A stretch of DNA of 7,630 nt from Treponema sp. Its GTDB lineage: Bacteria; Spirochaetota; Spirochaetia; Treponematales; Breznakiellaceae. Made by a program: the position numbers and the translations under genes. Below, piece after piece: positions 1 through 6,245 of this stretch. Where the stretch lies: contig JAITRD010000042.1 of the NCBI GenBank assembly GCA_031288575.1, positions 1 through 7,630 of the forward strand, given 5' to 3'. How positions within the stretch are numbered: position 1 is the first letter of the stretch; each line of letters starts with the position of its first letter. The notes beneath the pieces are model-generated. The model ran no database searches, had not been told where the DNA came from, and saw nothing but the letters and a program-made list of their open reading frames with translations.

Positions 1-168
1 GACGCCAGGGGAGAAAAGGGCCGGTTCCGCATGTCCGATAAATGGTTTGATGAATTTGTTTACCAGGTGGTGGTGAATAAAAAATTTCTTAGCCCGGAGG
101 AACTGGCGGCCCTGGAAAAGAAACCCACGGTGCTCAAGCCCTGGGACCCGATGGGTTCTTTGGCCTGA
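1..168 (+). CDS. pepC: Aminopeptidase C / bleomycin hydrolase (peptidase C1B), 3' end only
   Basis: The reading frame is open from the first base to TGA at 166-168 and gives 55 residues that start inside the protein. The stretch RMSDKWFDEFVYQVVVNKK and the ending PWDPMGSLA are the conserved C-terminus of the PepC / bleomycin hydrolase family. These are cytoplasmic papain-fold cysteine aminopeptidases that form self-compartmentalised hexamers. The catalytic Cys and His, and the Asn of the NSWG motif, lie upstream of the window, so activity cannot be judged here. The extreme C-terminal tail, which in this family reaches the active-site cleft, is intact. The stop is only 23 bases before oppA and no terminator lies between them, so the peptidase and the peptide importer may share a transcript. 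An intracellular aminopeptidase next to a peptide importer makes functional sense. Confidence 0.88.
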   Translation, partial: DARGEKGRFRMSDKWFDEFVYQVVVNKKFLSPEELAALEKKPTVLKPWDPMGSLA

Positions 169-180
169 GTGTCGTGAAAA

Positions 181-187
181 AAGGAGG
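181..187 (+). promoter_or_regulatory. Ribosome binding site deciding the oppA start
   Basis: AAGGAGG is a full-strength Shine-Dalgarno sequence ending four bases before ATG at 192. An in-frame GTG at 174 lies upstream of this site and would make the site part of the coding region. The ATG at 192 is therefore the better start, although the spacing is slightly short. Confidence 0.75.
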
Positions 188-191
188 ATGT

Positions 192-1886
192 ATGAAACCA
201 GCACAAAAGAGGATGTACGGATTAAAGGCCGCAAGGGCAACGTTTTTCATCGCCCTAATCCTGTCGGCGGCCGCCGGCCCCGTATTTGCCGGCGGCAATA
301 AAGATTCTGCCTCCGCGCCGGGGACGAACGGAGGGGTTCTCAATGTCCAGATAGACGGAAATGTAACTACCCTGGATTTCCACGGCTCCCAATATTCCCA
401 CTCCCTGACCGCCATGAGTACCATCGGCGAGGGGCTCCATTATCTGGACGGCAACGATGTCTTCCAGCTTGGACTGGCGGAATCTTATACCCGGAGCCCT
501 GACGGCCTGACCCTGACCTACAAAATCCGGGAGGCCCGCTGGTCCGACGGTTCCCCCCTTACAGCCCAGGACTTTGTCTATTCCTGGCGGCGGCTGGGAG
601 ACCCCGCCGTGGCTGCTGACTACAGCCGGCTTCTCAATATCGTAACCATCGAAAACGCCCAGGATGTTATCAGCGGGAAGAAACCCCTGGAAGCCCTGGG
701 GATCAAGGCTTTGGACGACCGGACCCTGGTGGTTACCCTTACTACCCCGGTAGCCTTTACGGAAGGGCTCTTTTCTTTTCCTGCCTTTTTTCCCCTAAAG
801 CAATCCTTTGTGGAGGCCAAGGGGGTCAAATTTGCCACATCTCCCGATACGGTGCTTTCCATCGGAGCCTTTAAACCCAAAATTTATGAACCCAACACCG
901 AAGTGACGGAAGTGGAGCGGAATCCCTATTACTACCGGGCCTCGGAAATCAAACTGGACGGAATCCGCTTCCAGACTATCGCGGATATGCAGCAGGCGGT
1001 TTTAGCTTATCAGTCGGGAATTGTTGACCTATTGCCCCGGCTTTCGGGGGAACAAATTGACCTTTACAAGGATGATCCCGAATTCCGGACCCAGTTGGGA
1101 GCTTACGTGTGGTACTTAACTCCGAATACGAGGGATAATAAGTACTTGGTCAATATAAATGTCCGCCGGGCTCTTGCCCTGTCTATAGACCGGGAAGCCC
1201 TGACAAAAAACATCCTTCGGGACGGGTCGGTTCCCGCTGAATACCTGGTAGCCCGGGGGCTCGCCAAGGCCCCGGACGATCAGTCTGACTTCCGGGACGG
1301 CGGCGCGGGGGCGGGGGACGAACTCAGCTTCAACCGGGAAGCGGCCCTGCGTTTCTGGAACCAGGCCAAACAGGAATCCGGTTTCAGCATCCTCACTCTG
1401 GAAATGATCGTCGCGGATACTTCATTCTCTTTGAACATTGCCCAGTTCCTTCAGGCCCAGCTCCAGAATCTGCCGGGACTCACTATCAAAGTGGCCCCCA
1501 TGCCAACGAAGAGCCGGGGAGAAAGACAGCGGGCCGGGGAATTTGATCTGAGTTTCCATGGCTGGGGCGGTGACTACCGGGACCCCCTTACCTTCCTGGA
1601 TCTCTGGCTTTCGGATCAGCACGTGGTGTACCGGAATAAAGACTACGATGCCATCGTTGTTTCCGCCAGCCGGGGCGAACTTGCCCGGGATCTTCCCAGG
1701 CGGTTCAGGGAACTGCGCCGGGCGGAACAGATAGCCCTGCGGGATATTGCCACCATTCCTATTTTGCAGACTTCAGCCACTGCCCTGCAGAAGCTTAACA
1801 TAAAGGGCGTGGAATACCACGGTGTCCAGGGAGGAACGACCTACATTTGGGCGTCAAAAAGCCCCTCGGGCATAGCGGGGCATTAA
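192..1886 (+). CDS. oppA: Oligopeptide ABC transporter, periplasmic substrate-binding protein (OppA-like, SBP_bac_5)
   Basis: This 564-residue protein has a basic N-terminus (KPAQKR...KAAR), a hydrophobic core at about residues 17-32 and a likely signal peptidase I site after VFA at 33. The mature start GGNKDSAS has no lipobox cysteine, and the predicted protein has no cysteine at all. It is probably a soluble periplasmic protein and not a lipoprotein. Family 5 binding-protein marks follow in order: KIREARWSDGSPLTAQDFVYSW at about 110-132, a VERNPYYYR block, NVRRALALSIDREAL at about 322-337, and GWGGDYRDPLTFLDLWLS at about 457-474. The last two resemble OppA-type peptide binders more than DppA or NikA. 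Length is normal for OppA (about 530-560 with signal). It is the first gene of the transporter set, and its peptide specificity cannot be read from sequence. A GTG at 174 would add six residues but would bury the ribosome binding site. Confidence 0.93.
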   Translation: MKPAQKRMYGLKAARATFFIALILSAAAGPVFAGGNKDSASAPGTNGGVLNVQIDGNVTTLDFHGSQYSHSLTAMSTIGEGLHYLDGNDVFQLGLAESYTRSPDGLTLTYKIREARWSDGSPLTAQDFVYSWRRLGDPAVAADYSRLLNIVTIENAQDVISGKKPLEALGIKALDDRTLVVTLTTPVAFTEGLFSFPAFFPLKQSFVEAKGVKFATSPDTVLSIGAFKPKIYEPNTEVTEVERNPYYYRASEIKLDGIRFQTIADMQQAVLAYQSGIVDLLPRLSGEQIDLYKDDPEFRTQLGAYVWYLTPNTRDNKYLVNINVRRALALSIDREALTKNILRDGSVPAEYLVARGLAKAPDDQSDFRDGGAGAGDELSFNREAALRFWNQAKQESGFSILTLEMIVADTSFSLNIAQFLQAQLQNLPGLTIKVAPMPTKSRGERQRAGEFDLSFHGWGGDYRDPLTFLDLWLSDQHVVYRNKDYDAIVVSASRGELARDLPRRFRELRRAEQIALRDIATIPILQTSATALQKLNIKGVEYHGVQGGTTYIWASKSPSGIAGH

Positions 1887-1904
1887 GCGGAATTCTGCCG
1901 ATGG

Positions 1905-1942
1905 GGGACCTCCGGGGCTGAGGCAAGGCCCCGCAGGTTCCC
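1905..1942 (+). promoter_or_regulatory. Intercistronic stem-loop between oppA and oppB
   Basis: CGGGGC (1913-1918) pairs with GCCCCG (1928-1933) around a nine-base loop. After a C/C mismatch the stem continues with ACCT (1908-1911) and AGGT (1935-1938). It ends with GGG (1905-1907) and CCC (1940-1942), with T1939 bulged. That gives 13 base pairs in the only gap within the operon. The bases after it (GCTATTTCTTTG) are T-rich but not a clean U tract. The likely role, by analogy with other binding-protein operons, is partial termination or protection of oppA mRNA from 3' decay, so that more OppA than permease is made. The role is inferred; the pairing is visible. Confidence 0.6.
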
Positions 1943-1968
1943 GCTATTTCTTTGAAGCCGAGGTTACC

Positions 1969-2910
1969 ATGATAAGATATGTATTACAGAGAATCGGTAT
2001 TGCCGCCCTTACCCTGCTGGCAATTATTATGCTGCTCTTCCTCCTGATGGAATTCGTTCCGGGGACCCCCTTTGACGAGGAGAAACTGAGCCCGGAACAG
2101 ATCGAACAGAATATGAGGCTCTACGGCCTGGATAAACCCTGGCCCTACCGCTTCGCCAAATACACCCTGAACATGCTAAGCGGCAACTTCGGGGTCTCCT
2201 ATGTTATCTCCAAAAATATACCCGTTACGGATCTTATCAAAAACCGTTTCCCTGTCAGCATAGGGATAGGGCTCCAGGCCATAGCCCTCGGCACCGCCAT
2301 GGGGCTCCTTTTGGGCATCGGGGCGGCCCTTAAACACGGCAGCCCCCTGGACGCTTTCTGCACCTTCCTTTCGGTTGTTTGCGTCAGTATCCCCTCCTAT
2401 GTTTTCGCCCTCTGCCTTTCCTATGTGGTGGGTTTTAAATTGGGCTGGTTCCCCCTAATCTACCGGACGGACCGGGCCTTTATGTCTACGGTTATGCCTA
2501 CCATCGCCTTAAGCATTTTTCCCATGGCGAACATTGCCCGTTTTACCCGGGTGGAAATGCTGGAAACCCTGGACTCCGACTTTATCCAGCTTGCGGAGAG
2601 CAAGGGGATTACCGGATTCCGGCTTATTTTTTGCCATATACTCCGCAACGCCCTTATCCCCATCGTAACCGTATTGGGGCCCATGATCGTGGGGCTTATA
2701 ACCGGCAGCCTGGTTATCGAAAAAATATTTTCCGTGCCCGGCATAGGGCAGCTCCTCATCACTTCGATCCAGACAAATGACTACAACGTTATTGTGGTGA
2801 TGTCCTTTATATACAGCGCCCTTTATATCGCCGTGATGCTGGCGGTAGATATCTTGTACGGCATTATCGATCCCCGGATCAGAATCATAAAGGAGAAACA
2901 GGATGACTAA
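1969..2910 (+). CDS. oppB: Oligopeptide ABC transporter, permease OppB
   Basis: This 313-residue inner-membrane protein belongs to the BPD_transp_1 family. It starts with the OppB/DppB-type N-terminus MIRYVLQRIG and a first membrane helix at about 10-29. A periplasmic segment containing YGLDKPWPYRF and SGNFGVSY (about 51-79) follows. Five more hydrophobic helices lie at about 95-120, 128-155, 172-192, 228-250 and 273-297. The cytoplasmic EAA-type coupling loop is at about 203-233 (DFIQLAESKGITGFRLIFCH) and contacts the ATPase subunits. The C-terminus IIDPRIRI is also typical. Length matches the family (about 305-320). The start ATG has a modest GAGG site at 1960-1963, five bases upstream. The 3' end overlaps oppC by eight bases. 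With OppC it forms the channel of the importer. Confidence 0.95.
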   Translation: MIRYVLQRIGIAALTLLAIIMLLFLLMEFVPGTPFDEEKLSPEQIEQNMRLYGLDKPWPYRFAKYTLNMLSGNFGVSYVISKNIPVTDLIKNRFPVSIGIGLQAIALGTAMGLLLGIGAALKHGSPLDAFCTFLSVVCVSIPSYVFALCLSYVVGFKLGWFPLIYRTDRAFMSTVMPTIALSIFPMANIARFTRVEMLETLDSDFIQLAESKGITGFRLIFCHILRNALIPIVTVLGPMIVGLITGSLVIEKIFSVPGIGQLLITSIQTNDYNVIVVMSFIYSALYIAVMLAVDILYGIIDPRIRIIKEKQDD

Positions 2911-3985
2911 TCCCAAACCCCTGGGGGCGGAACAGTTTCCGGAGGAAGCGGTAATCCCCCCGGAGGAATTCAGGTTTATCAGCCCTGAGGAAGCGCTTTT
3001 CCTTTCGGGGCTTACCCAGACTTCGGGGGAAAGGGAATCCGCCCTCCGCAATATTATAAAGCGGCTCCGGAAAAACAAGGGCGCCATGGCCGGCCTTTTC
3101 TGCATTCTCCTTATTGTGATAATGGCGATTATCGGCCCCCTTCTCAACGATTTCCGCTACGACCAGCAGATAACCGGCAACGAAAGCATGGCCCCCCGCA
3201 TACCGGGGTTTGAGAAACTGGGCATCTTCGACGGCAGGGAAAAACTCCATACCTCCACCGGGGTGCGGGAAATCAACCAGTACGCCCGGGCGGAAAAGGG
3301 GGATCAGTATTACTACTGGTTCGGAAGCGACACCCTGGGGCGGGACATCTTTACCCGTACCTGGGAAGGAACCCGGATATCCCTTTTTGTCGCCCTGGTA
3401 GCGGTGCTGGTGGATGTTTTTATCGGCATCCTCTATGGTTTTACCTCCGCTTATTTCGGCGGCAAGGTAGACATTGTAATGCAGCGGATTATTGAGATTG
3501 TCCACGGCATACCTACCCTGGTGATCGTTACCCTGCTTATTATGCTGCTCCACCCGGGAATCCTGAGCGTTACCCTGACCATCATGCTTACCGGATGGAT
3601 AGGGATGAGCCGTATGGCCCGGGCCCAGATGCTTAAACTGAAAAACCGGGAATATGTGCTGGCGGCCCGGACCCTGGGGGCAAGCAATTTGCAGGTAATT
3701 TTCCAGGAAATACTGCCCAATTCCTTCGGCCAGCTTTTGGTCATGTCCATGTTTTCTATTCCCAGCGCTATATTTACCGAGGCCTTCCTCGCCTTTATCG
3801 GCATCGGCATTCCGGTCCCCCTGGCGTCCCTGGGTTCCCTGATTTCAGAGGCTTTCCGATCCCTCACCAGCCACCCCTATATGATAGTCTCGCCGGTGCT
3901 TGTTCTGGCGGTATTGATGCTGAGTTTCAATCTCCTGGCGGACGGGCTGAGGGATGCCCTGGACCCCAGCGTAAAGGAGAGATAA
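2903..3985 (+). CDS. oppC: Oligopeptide ABC transporter, permease OppC
   Basis: This 360-residue inner-membrane permease is the partner of OppB. An acidic, Pro-rich cytoplasmic N-terminal extension of about 55 residues comes before the OppC_N region and membrane helix 1 (about 62-81). A long extracytoplasmic segment (about 82-139) includes APRIPGFEKLGIFDG. The family signature FGSDTLGRDIFTR is at 140-152. Further helices follow, with the EAA coupling loop at about 247-278 (KNREYVLAARTLGASNLQ). The C-terminus NLLADGLRDALDPS is diagnostic of OppC/DppC. It is longer than the enterobacterial form (about 300) because of the N-terminal extension and the long first loop, as in many Gram-positive and spirochaete-type homologues. 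The ribosome binding site AAAGGAG (2889-2895) lies inside oppB, seven bases before the ATG. The start overlaps the oppB end and the stop overlaps the oppD start (TAATG), which suggests translational coupling. Confidence 0.95.
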   Translation: MTNPKPLGAEQFPEEAVIPPEEFRFISPEEALFLSGLTQTSGERESALRNIIKRLRKNKGAMAGLFCILLIVIMAIIGPLLNDFRYDQQITGNESMAPRIPGFEKLGIFDGREKLHTSTGVREINQYARAEKGDQYYYWFGSDTLGRDIFTRTWEGTRISLFVALVAVLVDVFIGILYGFTSAYFGGKVDIVMQRIIEIVHGIPTLVIVTLLIMLLHPGILSVTLTIMLTGWIGMSRMARAQMLKLKNREYVLAARTLGASNLQVIFQEILPNSFGQLLVMSMFSIPSAIFTEAFLAFIGIGIPVPLASLGSLISEAFRSLTSHPYMIVSPVLVLAVLMLSFNLLADGLRDALDPSVKER

Positions 3986-5133
3986 TGACAGACAAGAGCA
4001 ACGTGATTCTGGATGTAAGGGGCCTTTCGGTTTCCTTCAGTACCGGCCGGGGAACCGTCAGGGCGGTACGAAACCTGGATCTGGAACTCCGCAAAGGGGA
4101 AACCCTGGCCATTGTGGGAGAATCCGGGAGCGGCAAGTCGGTTACGGTAAAAACCCTTATCGGCATTTTGAGCAAAAACGGCAGGGTGGACTCGGGGACC
4201 GCCCTTTTCCGTTACCGCGAGGGGGAAACGGAAAAGGAGACGGACCTCCTCGCTTTAAGCAAAAAGGAAATGCGCCGGAATATCAACGGGAAACGTATTT
4301 CCATGATCTTCCAGGACCCTATGACTTCCCTTAACCCTACCATGCCGGTGGGAGCCCAGATTGCCGAAACCATAGGGCTCCACAACCTGGAACCGGCCGT
4401 GACCGTAGGGGAGCAGCTTGCCGAAAACATCAGGCGCCATGAAAAAATAAGCCGCAGGGCCGCCGCAAAACGGGCCCTGGAACTGCTTGAAATGGTAGGC
4501 ATGGACGACCCGGAACGGCGGCTTAAAAGTTACCCCCACCAGCTTTCCGGGGGGATGCGCCAGCGGGTGGTCATTGCCATAGCCCTGGCCTGCGGCCCGG
4601 AAATTCTTATCTGTGATGAACCCACCACAGCCCTGGATGTTACTATCCAGGAGAGGATCCTCCAGCTTATCAGGGATATCCAGATCAAAACCGGCATATC
4701 AGTTATCTATATTACCCACGACATGGGGGTAGTGGCAAAGGTAGCGGACTATGTTACCGTTATGTACGCGGGCCGTATCGTGGAACGGGGGACAGCCGAG
4801 GATATATTCTATGACTCCCGCCATCCCTATACCTGGGGGCTCCTTCTGGCCATGCCGGACCTTTACACCGACGATGAAACCCTCTATACCATTCCCGGAA
4901 ATCCCCCGGATCTGCTCCAGGACATCAATGGGGACGCCTTTGCGGCGCGGAATCCTACGCCTTTGTATATCGATACCCGGCGTGTCCCTCCCCTGTTCCA
5001 AATAAGCCCTACCCACTACGCGGCCTCCTGGCTGCTCTACAAAAACGCTCCAAAATTGGACTGCCCCGCCGAATTGCGGAAACGGGTTGACCGGATGCTC
5101 AAGGAGGCGGCCTATGACAGCTCCGCGCTCTGA
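3985..5133 (+). CDS. oppD: Oligopeptide ABC transporter, ATP-binding protein OppD
   Basis: This 382-residue ATPase powers the importer from the cytoplasmic face. All ABC motifs are intact: Walker A GESGSGKS at 45-52, Q-loop glutamine 110 in IFQDPMTSLNP, signature LSGGMRQ at 187-193, Walker B ILICDEP at 207-213, and the switch histidine 245 in THD. The Oligo_HPY C-terminal region follows (HPYTWGLLLAMPDL at about 280-292, then IPGNPPDL). The Cys cluster found in many OppD/DppD tails is absent: the equivalent stretch is GDAFAARNPTPLYIDTRRVPPLFQ, a cysteine-free variant also known in the family. The helical subdomain after the Q-loop carries an apparent duplication (see the repeat entry). AAAGGAG (3973-3979) sits five bases before the ATG, inside oppC. 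OppF probably forms a heterodimer with it. Confidence 0.95.
   Translation: MTDKSNVILDVRGLSVSFSTGRGTVRAVRNLDLELRKGETLAIVGESGSGKSVTVKTLIGILSKNGRVDSGTALFRYREGETEKETDLLALSKKEMRRNINGKRISMIFQDPMTSLNPTMPVGAQIAETIGLHNLEPAVTVGEQLAENIRRHEKISRRAAAKRALELLEMVGMDDPERRLKSYPHQLSGGMRQRVVIAIALACGPEILICDEPTTALDVTIQERILQLIRDIQIKTGISVIYITHDMGVVAKVADYVTVMYAGRIVERGTAEDIFYDSRHPYTWGLLLAMPDLYTDDETLYTIPGNPPDLLQDINGDAFAARNPTPLYIDTRRVPPLFQISPTHYAASWLLYKNAPKLDCPAELRKRVDRMLKEAAYDSSAL
4336..4443 (+). repeat. 57-base tandem duplication within oppD (two diverged 17-codon units)
   Basis: Residues 118-134 (PTMPVGAQIAETIGLHN) and 137-153 (PAVTVGEQLAENIRRHE) align without gaps, with 8 identical and several conservative positions. 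They are 57 bases apart and separated by Leu-Glu. The DNA is similar too, for example GCCGAAACCAT against GCCGAAAACAT. The unit spans the segment just after the Q-loop. From memory, family members carry a single copy there of the form P-T-M-x-V-G-x-Q-I-x-E. I infer an old in-frame duplication that lengthened one helix of the helical subdomain. Confidence 0.6.
5101..5107 (+). promoter_or_regulatory. Ribosome binding site for oppF inside oppD
   Basis: AAGGAGG lies six bases before ATG at 5114, within the coding end of oppD. It favours 5114 over the in-frame TTG at 5087, which would add nine non-homologous residues (MTGCSRRRP). Confidence 0.8.
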
Positions 5134-6082
5134 GGCCGCGGCAAGCCCCTTGCTGCGGGTTAGGGATCTCCACCAGCATTTCCGTATTAACCGGGGCTAT
5201 ACCGTCAAGGCGGTGAACGGGGTCTCCTTTGATATTTATCCCGGGGAAACCTACGGCCTGGTGGGGGAATCAGGGAGCGGAAAGTCCACCATCGGCCGGA
5301 CGCTTATCAGGCTTTATAAGCCGACCGCGGGGACTATCGAGTTTAAAGGCCGGGACATCTCGGGCAGCCTGGATAAGGAGGCCTATCTGGAACTGCGCAC
5401 TAAGATGCAGATGATCTTCCAGGATCCCATGGCCAGCCTTAATCCCCGCAAAAAGATTATCGAGATCATCTCCCAGGGGCCGCGCTACCACAAACTCTGC
5501 ACGGACCGGGAGGATCTTGCCGGCCAGGTTTACCGCATCATGGACAAGGTGGGCCTTTCCCGGGACTTTGCCAACCGTTACCCCCATCAGTTTTCCGGGG
5601 GCCAGCGGCAACGCATCGGCATTGCCAGGGCGCTGATCATGGCCCCGGATCTTATCATTGCCGATGAGGCCATCAGCGCCCTGGATGTATCCATCCAGGC
5701 CCAAATAGTCAATCTGTTAAAGGGCATACAGCAAGACTCAGGGGCGGCGCTGCTCTTCATTGCCCATGATCTTACTATGGTAAAGTACCTGTCCAATCAT
5801 GTCGGCGTGCTCCACAGGGGCTGCCTGGTAGAAACCGGCTCCAAGGAAGAAATATTTTCCCGCCCGGTACACCCCTATACGCGTTCCCTCCTTTCCGCAA
5901 TTCCCCATCCCAACCCCAGGCTGGAAAAAAAGCGGCGGGCCTACACCTATGACTACAAAAATTCGGGGCTCGACTACAGCAAAGGCGAACTTCATCACAT
6001 TGGCGGCACCCACAGGGTGTTGGGCAGCGACAGGGACCTGGAAATTTGGTTCAGGGAAACAGGGATGAAGGTTCCGGGCTAG
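5114..6082 (+). CDS. oppF: Oligopeptide ABC transporter, ATP-binding protein OppF
   Basis: This 322-residue ATPase is the second nucleotide-binding subunit. Motifs in order: the OppF-like opening LLRVRDLHQHFRINRGYTVKAVNGV, Walker A GESGSGKS at 51-58, Q-loop glutamine 103 in IFQDPMASLNP, signature FSGGQRQR at 160-167, Walker B LIIADE at 180-185 and switch histidine 218. The D-loop SALD (188-191) and the OppF-type IQAQIVNLL follow. The C-terminal region contains HPYTRSLLSAIPHPNPR (253-269) and ends near HHIGGTHRVLGSDRDLEIW. One oddity is that the usual DEP after the Walker B aspartate is DEA (alanine 186). The catalytic glutamate 185 is kept, so activity is expected. The gene overlaps oppD by 20 bases and closes the operon. 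No clear intrinsic terminator follows directly; the next 163 bases hold two large stems. Confidence 0.94.
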   Translation: MTAPRSEAAASPLLRVRDLHQHFRINRGYTVKAVNGVSFDIYPGETYGLVGESGSGKSTIGRTLIRLYKPTAGTIEFKGRDISGSLDKEAYLELRTKMQMIFQDPMASLNPRKKIIEIISQGPRYHKLCTDREDLAGQVYRIMDKVGLSRDFANRYPHQFSGGQRQRIGIARALIMAPDLIIADEAISALDVSIQAQIVNLLKGIQQDSGAALLFIAHDLTMVKYLSNHVGVLHRGCLVETGSKEEIFSRPVHPYTRSLLSAIPHPNPRLEKKRRAYTYDYKNSGLDYSKGELHHIGGTHRVLGSDRDLEIWFRETGMKVPG

Positions 6083-6099
6083 GGGTTTACCGGTTGTTC

Positions 6100-6164
6100 G
6101 TCCCTAAGCAAACGCATACGGGCCGTTATCCCCTTTCAGGCTAAATTGGCCCGCTTGCTTGGAC
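6100..6164 (+). promoter_or_regulatory. Stem A: long imperfect hairpin after oppF
   Basis: GTCC (6100-6103) pairs with GGAC (6161-6164). After a bulged CT, AAGCAA (6106-6111) pairs with TTGCTT (6155-6160). After an asymmetric internal loop (6112-6118 against C6154), CGGGCC (6119-6124) pairs with GGCCCG (6148-6153). The total is 16 Watson-Crick pairs with a 23-base apical loop. It shares bases 6148-6160 with stem B, or with the small hairpin inside stem B, so the two cannot form together. Possible roles are operon 3' end, anti-terminator arm of a leader for the downstream gene, or part of a palindromic repeat. No function is proven. Confidence 0.45.
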
Positions 6165-6208
6165 AAGCCCGCGGGGATTACACAGAATTCTGCGGGTCAA
6201 GTTTAGCC
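6139..6208 (+). terminator. Stem B: strong 16-pair stem-loop between oppF and udg, possible terminator
   Basis: GGCTAAATTGGCCCGC (6139-6154) pairs over its whole length with GCGGGTCAAGTTTAGCC (6192-6208). There is one G-U wobble (6149/6197) and one bulged G (6201). The 37-base loop holds a small hairpin, GCTT-GGAC-AAGC (6157-6168), and the perfect palindrome CAGAATTCTG (6183-6192). The bases after the stem (CCTTGATTTCCCCC) are not a proper U tract, so an intrinsic terminator is possible but not clear. Position at the end of the opp operon and before udg fits a 3' border, an attenuator, or a resident palindromic repeat. Confidence 0.45.
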
Positions 6209-6245
6209 CCTTGATTTCCCCCGGTTCTTCGGTTTGAATTAAGCC

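Noticed and set aside
174..191. GTG start for oppA at 174, six codons upstream
   Set aside because: It would place the AAGGAGG ribosome binding site inside the coding region, it has no site of its own, and the added residues MKKGGC have no role in a signal peptide.
2509..3553. Two long minus-strand open frames (2509-3147 and 2885-3553)
   Set aside because: They are antisense to oppB and oppC, their translations look like no protein family, and they arise from the GC-rich codon pattern of the real genes.
4933..4998. Loss of the Cys cluster in the OppD C-terminal region as a defect
   Set aside because: The GDAFA-x-RN...PP form without cysteines is a known alternative in OppD of several phyla, so it is not evidence of decay.
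5087..5113. TTG start for oppF at 5087
   Set aside because: ATG 5114 has an ideal ribosome binding site at 5101-5107, and homology begins only after it.
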